From Acidobacteriaceae bacterium (GTDB lineage Bacteria; Acidobacteriota; Terriglobia; Terriglobales; Acidobacteriaceae): a stretch of 7,259 bases of DNA. Both the position numbers and the translations under genes were made by a program. Shown here one piece after another: positions 1-6,084 of this stretch (positions are counted from its first letter, which is position 1; every line of letters begins with the position of its first letter). The notes beneath the pieces are model-generated. The model ran no database searches. It worked only from the letters and a program-made list of their open reading frames with translations, and was not told where the DNA came from. The DNA lies in contig PLBX01000220.1 of assembly GCA_003135495.1 (NCBI GenBank), positions 1 to 7,259 of the forward strand, read 5' to 3'.

Positions 1-456
1 TCGCGGCTGTTCCAGAATATTCGCGAGCGCCAGGGCTTAGCTTATTCGATTTACAGCGACCTGAATCCGTACCGCGACACCGGATCCATGTGCGTTTATG
101 CCGGCACGTCGCGCGAGTCGGCGATTAAAGTTGTCGAGAGCGTGATCGCGGAATTCCGCAACCTCAAAACGACTCCTGTGCCTGAAGAAGAACTGCGCCG
201 ATCTAAAGATCAGCTAAAAGGCAGCCTGATGCTGTCCCTCGAATCCTCGACCGCGCGCATGTCGAATCTCGCCCGCCAGGAAATGTATTACGACCATTTC
301 TATGGTTTGGATGAATTGATTGAACGGATCGAAGCTGTGACCGTTGCAGATCTGCAGCAAACCGCTGAAGAATTTTTCCGCACCGAACAAATCGCAGTAA
401 CAATTCTAGGCAACCTGACCGGGCTAAAACTAACCCGCGATCAATTAGCCTGCTAA
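1..456 (+). CDS. M16 family (insulinase-like) zinc metallopeptidase, C-terminal part
   Basis: The reading frame is open from the first base and stops at TAA 454-456, giving 151 residues with no start in the window, so the 5' part lies to the left. The first residues, SRLFQNIRERQGLAYSIYS, are the characteristic conserved segment of the second (non-catalytic) M16 lobe, which helps bind substrate. A helical stretch follows around residues 40-125, and the end (AVTILGNL) matches the last strand of the fold. The zinc-binding HxxEH of the first lobe would be upstream and cannot be checked. Single-chain bacterial members are usually a little over 400 residues, so roughly the last third is present. 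The family cleaves peptides or processes precursors; the substrate is unknown. The internal ATG at 88 is not the start, because the conserved motif precedes it. It converges on the minus-strand barrel gene. Confidence 0.9.
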   Translation, partial: SRLFQNIRERQGLAYSIYSDLNPYRDTGSMCVYAGTSRESAIKVVESVIAEFRNLKTTPVPEEELRRSKDQLKGSLMLSLESSTARMSNLARQEMYYDHFYGLDELIERIEAVTVADLQQTAEEFFRTEQIAVTILGNLTGLKLTRDQLAC

Positions 457-467
457 AAGATTTTAGT

Positions 468-520
468 GTGGGGACGGGCGCCCTCGCCCGTCCAAGCCGT
501 GCGCAGCACGGCCCGGCCAC
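468..520. repeat. tandem double-hairpin intergenic element
   Basis: Two perfect hairpins lie side by side in the 78-bp convergent gap. The first is GGACGGGCG (472-480), loop CCCT, CGCCCGTCC (485-493). The second is GCCGTGC (496-502), loop GCA, GCACGGC (506-512). Outer bases GTGG (468-471) and CCAC (517-520) can also pair, closing both arms into a three-way-junction shape. There is no T-tract on either side, so it is not a standard intrinsic terminator, although a stem this strong could still slow polymerase between converging genes. It is probably a dispersed GC-rich repeat; only one copy is in the window. Confidence 0.65.
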
Positions 521-534
521 GAATACCTCAACTC

Positions 535-1188
535 TCACCACCGCAGCCCGACGCTAATGGGAATGACGATGGTTTGCCCATCGCTCTGATAAGCGCGATG
601 GTACCGCCCCTCAACATACAACCTGGAATGCAAGCGCGGCACCGGGTACGTCACCCCACCGCCATAATTGAATCCGCCCGCATCCTTGGTCATCGACGAC
701 ATGGTTTGCGCGCTCTGAATGGCGCCGTTGAGGCAGTTAACGTCCCACCAGCGCACCCACGCGGCCTGACAAATTGTGCCCGGCGCAAGCAACTGGCTGC
801 GCGCGGAAACACTGCGCCGGTAGAACCCGACGCCGAAAATTCCATACGCCTTCCATTTACCGAAGTGACGAGGCACGTTGACGATGCCGTCTAGGCTAAT
901 GGCCTGCAGGTTTCCGCTCGCGTCGGGTAGGGACTGGTTCTGGCTGACGCTAGGCCGCAAACCCAAGCCGTAATACATATACTCGGCGTCCACTCCAAAC
1001 AGTCGGCTGAAATTGATCCCGGCGCCCGCCTCGGCATGATAGGAATTGCCAACAAAGGCGGCGACATAACTGCGGCCGATGCCGAGTCCGCCGCCGACGT
1101 TGAAGTCAAAACGATTAAAGTCCGCTTGTGCTGAGGCCATTGCGGCCAGGCCGCAAATGGCGAGCACCAACAATATCCGCTTGCTCAA
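535..1188 (-). CDS. exported outer-membrane beta-barrel protein
   Basis: This 217-residue protein has a classic signal peptide: basic start (SKR), hydrophobic core ILLVLAICGLAAM and an ASA|Q cleavage site near residue 20. The mature part has alternating glycine/aromatic strands (FDFNVGGGLGIG, YGIFGVGFYRR, YVEGRYHR) and ends in IPISVGLRW. An aromatic C-terminal residue after an alternating strand is the usual signal for barrel insertion into the outer membrane. Length and strand pattern fit a small OmpA/OmpW-like barrel of about eight strands; the function is unknown. Two cysteines (about residues 140 and 152) could form a disulfide in an external loop. The start is TTG at 1186-1188, because AGGAG lies 7 bases upstream. 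An in-frame TTG at 1209 would place that AGGAG inside the gene and add seven residues before the signal peptide. The gap to the exported gene upstream is about 150 bp. Confidence 0.85.
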   Translation of the reverse strand: MSKRILLVLAICGLAAMASAQADFNRFDFNVGGGLGIGRSYVAAFVGNSYHAEAGAGINFSRLFGVDAEYMYYGLGLRPSVSQNQSLPDASGNLQAISLDGIVNVPRHFGKWKAYGIFGVGFYRRSVSARSQLLAPGTICQAAWVRWWDVNCLNGAIQSAQTMSSMTKDAGGFNYGGGVTYPVPRLHSRLYVEGRYHRAYQSDGQTIVIPISVGLRW

Positions 1189-1195
1189 TCTTGAT

Positions 1196-1200
1196 CTCCT
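1196..1200 (-). promoter_or_regulatory. ribosome binding site deciding a TTG start
   Basis: The minus strand reads AGGAG, followed by seven bases and then TTG (1186-1188). This is a strong Shine-Dalgarno at ideal spacing and fixes the beta-barrel gene start at an unusual TTG codon. Confidence 0.7.
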
Positions 1201-1341
1201 GAGTTGCAAATGAGTGCTACGAGCAACTTATGTCGGTCAGCGATTCGAACGCTGTCTGCGCCGCGACGCCACATTCATCTTAATGCGTTTGCAAAATTAG
1301 ATGCGTGGAAAGAAAACAAAAGCTGGATTTTTGCAGGGACG

Positions 1342-2193
1342 TCAATTCGGCTCTGCCGTCGGCCTGGTCGTCTTACCCATTTTCCTGTAAACCACCGGCC
1401 AGTATTCGCGGAGCATATTCCCTCCAAACCTGGTTGCTAAATCCAAGCCATAGCGAAAAAAAGTGTCTCCGACGGTGCGATTGCGCTCGGGCCAGTACAC
1501 GTTCGCCAGAGTTTCAGACATCAGCGGTCCCACGAGCCTTGACCATGCCACAGTTTCGCGTCCATCATCCCTGCGCATGATGAAAACCCGCTGTGCCGAA
1601 TACTTCACCGCCTCCGTCAAGCTGGGATTCACTTCCGGATAAAACCGCGGATCAAGGTGCAAGGCGGAAGCAATCACGAACGTACCAAAGAATTCACTCG
1701 AGGCCTGCCGCGCCATCGACGATCCGAAGCGGTCCCCATACCCATCCCACCCCTCTGGAAAGCCGGTAGGCGAATCATGCGTCTGGGCGATTGCAGATCC
1801 GAGCACCGCCCAGGTGATGGTGTGCACCGATCCGCTATTGTCCACAAACAATTGGAATTTCTGCCCGCTCGAAAGCGGCTTCTTGCTGGCTGCGATGTCG
1901 GGAAATACGATCGACTTTTTCTGCAGCAGATTGTAGAAGGCCACACCGGTGATCTTTTCCATCGGAGTAGGCGTTGGAGTCTGATCTGGCGGTGTCTGAC
2001 CAGTTTGCACTTGACCAGATGGACTAACACTCTGAGGCTGCTTTGCCTCCTGCCCGAATGCCACGGTTGCAGAGAGAAACACCATTGCCGCAGAAACTAT
2101 AACCACGATTAGAGCCGATCTCACAGAAAATCCCGGATTCGATCGCGTCAAGATAATCTTCTTCGATACGCTATCTCTGGGGCTAGTTGGCAT
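1342..2193 (-). CDS. exported protein of unknown function, acidobacterial-type family
   Basis: The 283-residue product has a long hydrophobic segment at about residues 26-46 (SALIVVIVSAAMVFLSATVA) ending in AFG|Q, which looks like a signal peptide. A Gln/Pro/Thr-rich, probably flexible linker follows (about 50-78), then a compact domain. Its landmarks are FVDNSGS (116-122), WDGYGDRFGSSMAR (149-162), ALHLDPRFYP (177-186), WSRL (217-220), YWPERNRTVGD (233-243) and LREYWPVV (261-268). I recognise this arrangement from exported proteins common in acidobacterial genomes, but know of no assigned function. I see no catalytic motif. The ATG at 2193 gives a 23-residue leader before the hydrophobic segment and has no clear Shine-Dalgarno. 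A GTG at residue 24 (2122-2124), with GGGA a few bases upstream, would give a textbook signal peptide, so the true start may be there. Confidence 0.8.
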   Translation of the reverse strand: MPTSPRDSVSKKIILTRSNPGFSVRSALIVVIVSAAMVFLSATVAFGQEAKQPQSVSPSGQVQTGQTPPDQTPTPTPMEKITGVAFYNLLQKKSIVFPDIAASKKPLSSGQKFQLFVDNSGSVHTITWAVLGSAIAQTHDSPTGFPEGWDGYGDRFGSSMARQASSEFFGTFVIASALHLDPRFYPEVNPSLTEAVKYSAQRVFIMRRDDGRETVAWSRLVGPLMSETLANVYWPERNRTVGDTFFRYGLDLATRFGGNMLREYWPVVYRKMGKTTRPTAEPN

Positions 2194-2299
2194 CGCTAGA
2201 GATTACTCAATCGTGGGTCTGGCAGCAAACGTAGATTGTGAATGTAACGTAATTCTTGGCGGGACGCTTTTTGCTTCAGTATCTCGATACAAAATCGAC

Positions 2300-2521
2300 T
2301 CAGGCAACTTCACCCGTCCGAGCCGCCAGGTACTCGAGCAACTCGCGAACCGTGAGGCCAGACTCCAGCAGTTCGATCATTTGATCTGCACTCACGCCGA
2401 CCTGTTCGCCCAACTTCACAACCTTAACTACCGCCCGCTGCAGCGCCTCTTTCTGTGCCAATGTGAGCGGCTCGGATTCATCGCGGATGGGGGCCGGAAT
2501 CTCTTGCCTTCCAGTAATCAC
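2300..2521 (-). CDS. small helical protein of unknown function
   Basis: This encodes 73 residues from GTG 2519-2521, or 75 from ATG 2527. The GTG is preferred because AAGGAG sits seven bases before it but only one base before the ATG. The N-terminal ~20 residues are Pro/charge-rich and probably disordered. The rest is predicted helical: LTLAQKEALQRAVVKVVKLG, then GVSADQMIELLESG, then LTVRELLEYLAAR. The last part resembles a short helix-turn-helix-like or helical-bundle tail, with regularly spaced leucines. There is no signal peptide, membrane segment or cysteine, so it should be cytosolic. Coding is supported by the strong ribosome site and the well-formed amphipathic helices. I do not recognise the family. 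It lies 106 bp upstream of the exported protein gene on the same strand, but that gap argues against tight coupling. Confidence 0.6.
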   Translation of the reverse strand: MITGRQEIPAPIRDESEPLTLAQKEALQRAVVKVVKLGEQVGVSADQMIELLESGLTVRELLEYLAARTGEVA

Positions 2522-2528
2522 TCGCATA

Positions 2529-2534
2529 CTCCTT
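2529..2534 (-). promoter_or_regulatory. ribosome binding site favouring a GTG start
   Basis: The minus strand reads AAGGAG, then T, then ATG (2525-2527), CGA and GTG (2519-2521). The ATG is only one base away, too close for normal initiation; the GTG is seven bases away. This favours GTG as the start of the small protein. Confidence 0.55.
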
Positions 2535-2725
2535 GTGGCTTCAGTCTTGGACTCGAGTCATCGTCCAATGTGTATCTATGATCTCTTATTTCAGGCGCCC
2601 AAGGATGTGATCCAGCTTACTTCTAGATGTGATGAAATCGGTGCCGCGCCTAGACTAGTCATTCGATTTTTTACACAAGAGCAAGCCCATTGCCCTAATA
2701 TCGCGTGCTGGCTTAAAGCCGCATT

Positions 2726-4057
2726 TCATTTTGCCATCAACTCGAGAATCGCCGCCATCTCCACTTCGATACCAGTCTTCAAAGTTGGCTCACGATCAGG
2801 AGCAAAATACGGGGAGTGCGGACCCGGTAGCGGCTGATTCGCTTTCTTTGCCTCGGCATACTTTGACGGATTGACTGCGCCCAGTTCAAGCATCACGCTG
2901 GGCACGCCACCGTAGCGATATTCCGCAAAATCATCGCTCGCCATAATCGGGCGTCCGAGTACCACGTTCGCGTCACCCATAACCTGCTTCAGCCGATCCG
3001 CAAGACGATTCGTGGTTTGAGGATCGTTGTACACGGCGCCGACTCCCTCTTCGACTTGAATGAGCGGCTTCTTCGGCGCGCCCGCGGCCTCGGCTTCGGC
3101 CACAGCAATGCGCTCGATCGACGCCAGCAGGTGCTTGCGAACCTCATCTTTGTAGGAGCGCACGGTCAACTGCATCAACACTTCGTCAGGAATAATGTTG
3201 TTTTTGGTGCCGCCATGGATCGAACCGACGGTGATCACGGCTGGTTCTTGCGGATCGATCTCCCTGGATACGATGGTCTGCCAGCTCACAATTGTTCGCG
3301 CGGCGATCACGATGGGATCGACCGTCTCCTGCGGGGCCGATCCATGGCCGCCCACGCCATACACGGTGACGTTGATGGAGTCGGCATTCGAAGCGCTGAA
3401 GCCAGGCGTATAGCCGACTTTGCCGGCGGGTAATCCATTGCTGTCGTGCACCGCGAATGCGAAATTGGGCTTCGGAAAGCGGGTAAACAGGCCATCTTTA
3501 ATCATGGCCGTAGCGCCCCCAATGCGCTCCTCTGCGGGCTGCCCTACGTAAATAAACGTCCCGTGCCAGCGGTCTTTATTCTGCACCAGCAATGCCGCTG
3601 TTCCCATGCCCACGGCCATGTGCACATCGTGTCCACAAGCATGCATGACCGGCACTTCGACGCCGCGATCATCATGCGTTGTCACATGACTGGCATAAGG
3701 CAGGCCAGTTTTTTCGGGGACAGGCAAGGCATCGAGTTCGGCGCGCAACATGACTACCGGGCCTGCTCCATTCTTAAGAACTCCAACTACGCCGTTGCCG
3801 CCTACTCCGGTGGTGACTTCGTAGCCCAGCTTGCGAAGTTGGTCGGCGATCTTAGCCGCTGTCTTCTCCTCGTGATAGGAAAGTTCGGGATTGCGATGCA
3901 GGTCAAGATACAGGGCTTCGACCTGGGGATAGACGGCATTGATCTGGGTGGAGGAGGCGGTGGTCCACTGCCCCGCTGAATCGGCTGCCCATGACGCAAG
4001 AGAGAATGATCCGACGAAGAGCGCAAGGAGGAAGAGGAAATGCTGGAGACGTTTCAT
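2726..4057 (-). CDS. exported M20-family metallo-amidohydrolase (M20D-like)
   Basis: The 443-residue protein starts at ATG 4055-4057 with a signal peptide (MKR, core LQHFLFLLALFVGSFSLA, ASWA|A near residue 24). An upstream in-frame ATG at 4135 would put 26 extra residues before it and run into a hairpin repeat, so it was rejected. The mature enzyme has the M20D set: RAELDALP (Asp109), MHACGHD (Cys141 and His143 as metal ligands), GQPAEE (Glu176/177, general base and ligand), AVHD (His204), GGHGSAP (lid-domain His238), GTKNNIIPDE, ASDDFAEY and a C-terminal GPHSPYF (His414). The family uses two metal ions to hydrolyse N-acyl or amino-acid amides (hippurate, IAA-amino acid and N-acyl amino acid hydrolases); the substrate here is unknown. 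All expected ligands are present, so it should be active, in the periplasm or outside the cell. Context gives no pathway. Confidence 0.93.
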   Translation of the reverse strand: MKRLQHFLFLLALFVGSFSLASWAADSAGQWTTASSTQINAVYPQVEALYLDLHRNPELSYHEEKTAAKIADQLRKLGYEVTTGVGGNGVVGVLKNGAGPVVMLRAELDALPVPEKTGLPYASHVTTHDDRGVEVPVMHACGHDVHMAVGMGTAALLVQNKDRWHGTFIYVGQPAEERIGGATAMIKDGLFTRFPKPNFAFAVHDSNGLPAGKVGYTPGFSASNADSINVTVYGVGGHGSAPQETVDPIVIAARTIVSWQTIVSREIDPQEPAVITVGSIHGGTKNNIIPDEVLMQLTVRSYKDEVRKHLLASIERIAVAEAEAAGAPKKPLIQVEEGVGAVYNDPQTTNRLADRLKQVMGDANVVLGRPIMASDDFAEYRYGGVPSVMLELGAVNPSKYAEAKKANQPLPGPHSPYFAPDREPTLKTGIEVEMAAILELMAK

Positions 4058-4129
4058 ATATTTTCCGGTAACGGCATTAAACCATACACCGGCGGAAGAG
4101 CGCAGGCCAAGTTCTTCAACCACAAAGGA

Positions 4130-4181
4130 CACCAAGGCACACGAAGGAGAATTCCTTAGTGCACCTTCGTGCCCTTGGTGG
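4130..4181. repeat. imperfect hairpin repeat between amidohydrolase and bacilliredoxin genes
   Basis: The left arm CACCAAGG-CA-CACGAAGG (4130-4147) pairs with CCTTCGTG-C-CCTTGGTG (4164-4180). Sixteen base pairs form around a small internal bulge, with a 16-base loop. It lies downstream of the bacilliredoxin stop and upstream of the amidohydrolase start, both on the minus strand. There is no T-tract, so intrinsic termination is unproven. The sequence type suggests a dispersed intergenic repeat, with one copy in this window. Confidence 0.6.
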
Positions 4182-4206
4182 TAAGTGATTTTGGTTTGTA
4201 ATGAAC

Positions 4207-4638
4207 TTACTGGGCTGCCGTCGCCGCGCAGTGCTGATCGAATGCGGCTTTCAAATCGGCCGCAATTGAAGAGGCATCCCGGCTTTCAATCTGATGACGA
4301 TGCATCATGTAGATGACCTTGCCATCCCGCAAAATCGCAATCGATGGCGATGAGGGCGGGTATCCCGCAAAGTGAGCGCGAGCCCGGGCCGTAGCTTCGT
4401 TGTCCTGCCCGGCAAATACGGTCGCTATCTTTCCGGGTTTGACTGCATTCTGCAACGCCAAACGCACCGCCGGACGCATGCGGCCAGCCGCGCATCCGCA
4501 TATGGAATTCACGACTAGCATGTTCGTGCCCGGTTCTTTTTGCACAAAGCGGTCAACATCAGCGGCACTGCGCAGTTCTTCAACTCCCAGGCGCGTCAGT
4601 TCTTCGCGCATCGGGATCACCATAATTTCGGGATACAT
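4207..4638 (-). CDS. bacilliredoxin, BrxA/BrxB family (YphP/YqiW type)
   Basis: The 143-residue protein fits the family's usual length of about 145. The thioredoxin-like fold is marked by LVVNSICGCAAGRMRP, with the CGC active site (Cys47-Gly48-Cys49), by TVFAGQDNEATARAR, and by YPPSSPSIAI (93-102), which carries the cis-proline loop. In Bacillus these proteins remove bacillithiol from S-bacillithiolated proteins using the CGC cysteines; the same role here is inferred. An extra cysteine near the C-terminus (Cys137) is not part of the motif. There is no signal peptide, so it is cytosolic. The ATG is supported by AGGAG five bases upstream (4644-4648). The gene stands alone, divergent from murB across 258 bp. 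I cannot tell BrxA from BrxB, so no symbol is given. Confidence 0.92.
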   Translation of the reverse strand: MYPEIMVIPMREELTRLGVEELRSAADVDRFVQKEPGTNMLVVNSICGCAAGRMRPAVRLALQNAVKPGKIATVFAGQDNEATARARAHFAGYPPSSPSIAILRDGKVIYMMHRHQIESRDASSIAADLKAAFDQHCAATAAQ

Positions 4639-4671
4639 GGACTCTCCTATATTTTCTTAATCACGTAACTT

Positions 4672-4700
4672 TTTATATTTTTTACTTAACTTTTTGTCAT
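4672..4700 (-). promoter_or_regulatory. sigma70-like promoter of the bacilliredoxin gene
   Basis: Read on the minus strand: ATGACA (-35, 4695-4700; five of six match TTGACA), a 17-bp AT-rich spacer, then TATAAA (-10, 4672-4677). Transcription would begin near 4665, leaving a leader of about 27 bases that contains the ribosome site. The -35 is the terminal hexamer of the neighbouring palindromic repeat. Within the region TAACTTTTT occurs twice, 21 bp apart (4666-4674 and 4687-4695). Confidence 0.5.
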
Positions 4701-4777
4701 CCTGAGCGAAGCGAAGGACCTCTGCATTTATTCGCGGCGTCGAAAATGCAGAGGTCCTTCGCTTCGCTCGGATGACA
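4695..4777. repeat. palindromic intergenic element, copy 1
   Basis: Long near-perfect inverted repeat. The left arm runs 4695-4729 (begins TGTCATCCTGAGCGAAGCGA, ends GCATTT) and the right arm 4744-4777. A single unpaired T (in CCTGAG against CTCGG) is the only flaw, and the loop is 14 bases. By hand alignment about 76 of 85 positions match the copy at 6001-6084, on the other side of murB. It lies in the divergent bacilliredoxin/murB gap. It encodes no protein and has no transposase next to it, so it is best described as a REP- or MITE-like dispersed element. Confidence 0.85.
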
Positions 4778-4870
4778 CCCGCCAAAGATAGCAAATTAAA
4801 TAAAGCGGTAGCTCCGTTCGCAATATGCCTGCTCCGACCGGCATGAGATGCTCAGGCAACCGTACTCTCT

Positions 4871-4882
4871 TATAACTATAGA
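4871..4882 (+). promoter_or_regulatory. possible -10 region of murB
   Basis: TATAAC (4871-4876) and TATAGA (4877-4882) lie 15-26 bases before the murB ATG. No good -35 hexamer is found at 16-18 bp, so the promoter is only tentative. The ribosome site before murB is also weak; no GGAG is present. Confidence 0.3.
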
Positions 4883-4896
4883 GTGAAATAAGCTTT

Positions 4897-5979
4897 ATGA
4901 CGATTCAGGAAAAGGTTCCGCTCGCGCCATTGACCACTCTGCAGGTGGGAGGAGAGGCGCGTTATTTCGCGGAAATAAAACGCGAGGACGAACTTCGCGA
5001 AGCCGTGAGCTTCGCAACAAGCCGCGACCTTCCGTTGTTTATTCTCGGCGGCGGCAGCAATCTCGTGATCGCCGACTCCGGCTGGCCCGGCCTCGTCCTC
5101 AGAATCGCCATCGGCGGAATCACAACTCCCGAATTAAGCGCCGCGACCCCAAACGACGCCAAGAGCACCGCCGTCCTCTTCAGCGTAGGCGCAGGTGTCA
5201 ATTGGGACGACTTCGTGGCGCAGACGGTCGTGCAGAATGGCGCCGGAGTCGAGTGCCTGAGCGGCATTCCCGGCAGCGTCGGCGGTACCCCCGTGCAGAA
5301 CGTAGGTGCCTACGGCCAGGAGGTCTCCGACACCATCGAATCCGTGCGCGCTTTCGATCTGCAACAAGACCGCGTCGCCATCTTGCCCAAGCCCGCCTGC
5401 GGATTCCGCTACCGCAGCAGCATTTTCAACAGCACCGAGCGCGGACGATACATCATCTTGCGCGTGAATTATCGGCTGAAGCGCGGCGGCGCTCCAAATC
5501 TGAAATATGCAGATTTACAAAGCCACTTCGCCACCCAGCGCGCCGAGAAAAAAACGCCCTCGCTATCTGAAACCCGCGACGCTGTCCGCGCGATCCGTTG
5601 CAGCAAAGGGATGCTGATTATCCCCGGCGATGAAGATTGCCGCAGCGCCGGATCGTTCTTCAAGAATCCGGTACTGAGCGAAGAGCAGTTCAAAGAATTG
5701 TCCGACCGCGCCGCCGCGCAAGGACTCTCTATACCGAGCTATCCCGCGCTCGATGCCCAACACAAAATTTCGGCAGCGTGGCTGGTGGAACATTCCGGAT
5801 TCTCCAAAGGATATGTTGCGGGAGCCGCCGGCATTTCGAAGAAGCACGCATTGGCGATAATCAATCGCGGAGATGCGACAGCGAGCGACATTGTCGCGCT
5901 GAAAAAAGAAATCCAAGACCAAGTTAAAGCGCGGTGGGAAATATTGCTGGAGCCAGAGCCCGTGTTCGTCGGATTTTGA
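4897..5979 (+). CDS. murB: UDP-N-acetylmuramate dehydrogenase MurB
   Basis: MurB uses NADPH and bound FAD to reduce UDP-GlcNAc-enolpyruvate to UDP-MurNAc, the second committed step of cytosolic peptidoglycan precursor synthesis. The 360-residue sequence shows the FAD-binding GGGSNLV (51-57), GIPGSVGG (123-130) and NVGAYGQEV (135-143), then CGFRYRSSIF (168-177). The C-terminal substrate domain has SAGSFFKNP (250-258), where Ser253 is the expected proton donor, and ends in LEPEPVFVGF with the conserved Glu. An intact tyrosine-containing RYRSS loop and overall length fit type I (E. coli-like) MurB. The ATG at 4897 starts just before the conserved PLAPLTTLQVGG segment. The gene stands alone rather than in a division/cell-wall cluster, with one copy of the same palindromic element on each side. 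Confidence 0.96.
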   Translation: MTIQEKVPLAPLTTLQVGGEARYFAEIKREDELREAVSFATSRDLPLFILGGGSNLVIADSGWPGLVLRIAIGGITTPELSAATPNDAKSTAVLFSVGAGVNWDDFVAQTVVQNGAGVECLSGIPGSVGGTPVQNVGAYGQEVSDTIESVRAFDLQQDRVAILPKPACGFRYRSSIFNSTERGRYIILRVNYRLKRGGAPNLKYADLQSHFATQRAEKKTPSLSETRDAVRAIRCSKGMLIIPGDEDCRSAGSFFKNPVLSEEQFKELSDRAAAQGLSIPSYPALDAQHKISAAWLVEHSGFSKGYVAGAAGISKKHALAIINRGDATASDIVALKKEIQDQVKARWEILLEPEPVFVGF

Positions 5980-6000
5980 GTATTCTCCTACCACTTTTTT

Positions 6001-6084
6001 TGTCATCCTGACCGAAGCGAAGGACCTATGCATTTGTTCGCCGCGCCGAAATGCATAGGTCCCTTCGCTTCGCTCAGGATGACA
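6001..6084. repeat. palindromic intergenic element, copy 2
   Basis: The left arm is 6001-6035 and the right arm 6049-6084, with a 13-base loop. The arms pair except for one G-to-C mismatch (CTGACCG against CTGAGCG) and one extra C. It is the same element as 4695-4777: copy 1 has CTCTGC/GCAGAG where this copy has CTATGC/GCATAG, a change matched in both arms. It begins 22 bp after the murB stop, and its right end runs 11 bp into the glycosylase gene, providing that gene's stop codon. As transcribed from murB the hairpin has no following T-tract, though it could still act as a barrier between the converging genes. Confidence 0.85.

Noticed and set aside
453..466. Perfect 14-bp palindrome CTAAAAGATTTTAG at the M16 stop codon
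   Set aside because: The loop is only two bases and the stem is AT-rich, with no T-tract after a GC stem. It is too weak to call a terminator or operator.
466..894. Long plus-strand frame opposite the beta-barrel gene
   Set aside because: It begins inside the hairpin repeat, is Pro/Arg-rich and has no ribosome site. The minus strand here has a signal peptide and barrel strands.
1305..1341. Possible terminator after the exported protein gene (CAAAA...TTTTG then T-rich, minus strand)
   Set aside because: The stem is five pairs, four of them A-T, and the T-tract is interrupted, so it is unlikely to terminate on its own.
2528..2725. 198-bp gap between the amidohydrolase stop and the small helical gene
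   Set aside because: Checked for a gene, tRNA or terminator. There is only a four-pair hairpin near 2709-2720 and no T-tract; nothing supportable apart from the ribosome site.
3446..3979. 177-codon plus-strand frame opposite the amidohydrolase
   Set aside because: It lies wholly within a gene with full catalytic motifs on the minus strand; its composition reflects the complement of that gene.
4058..4135. 26-residue N-terminal extension of the amidohydrolase from ATG 4135
   Set aside because: It would precede a complete signal peptide and overlap the hairpin repeat at 4130-4181. ATG 4057 is the better start.
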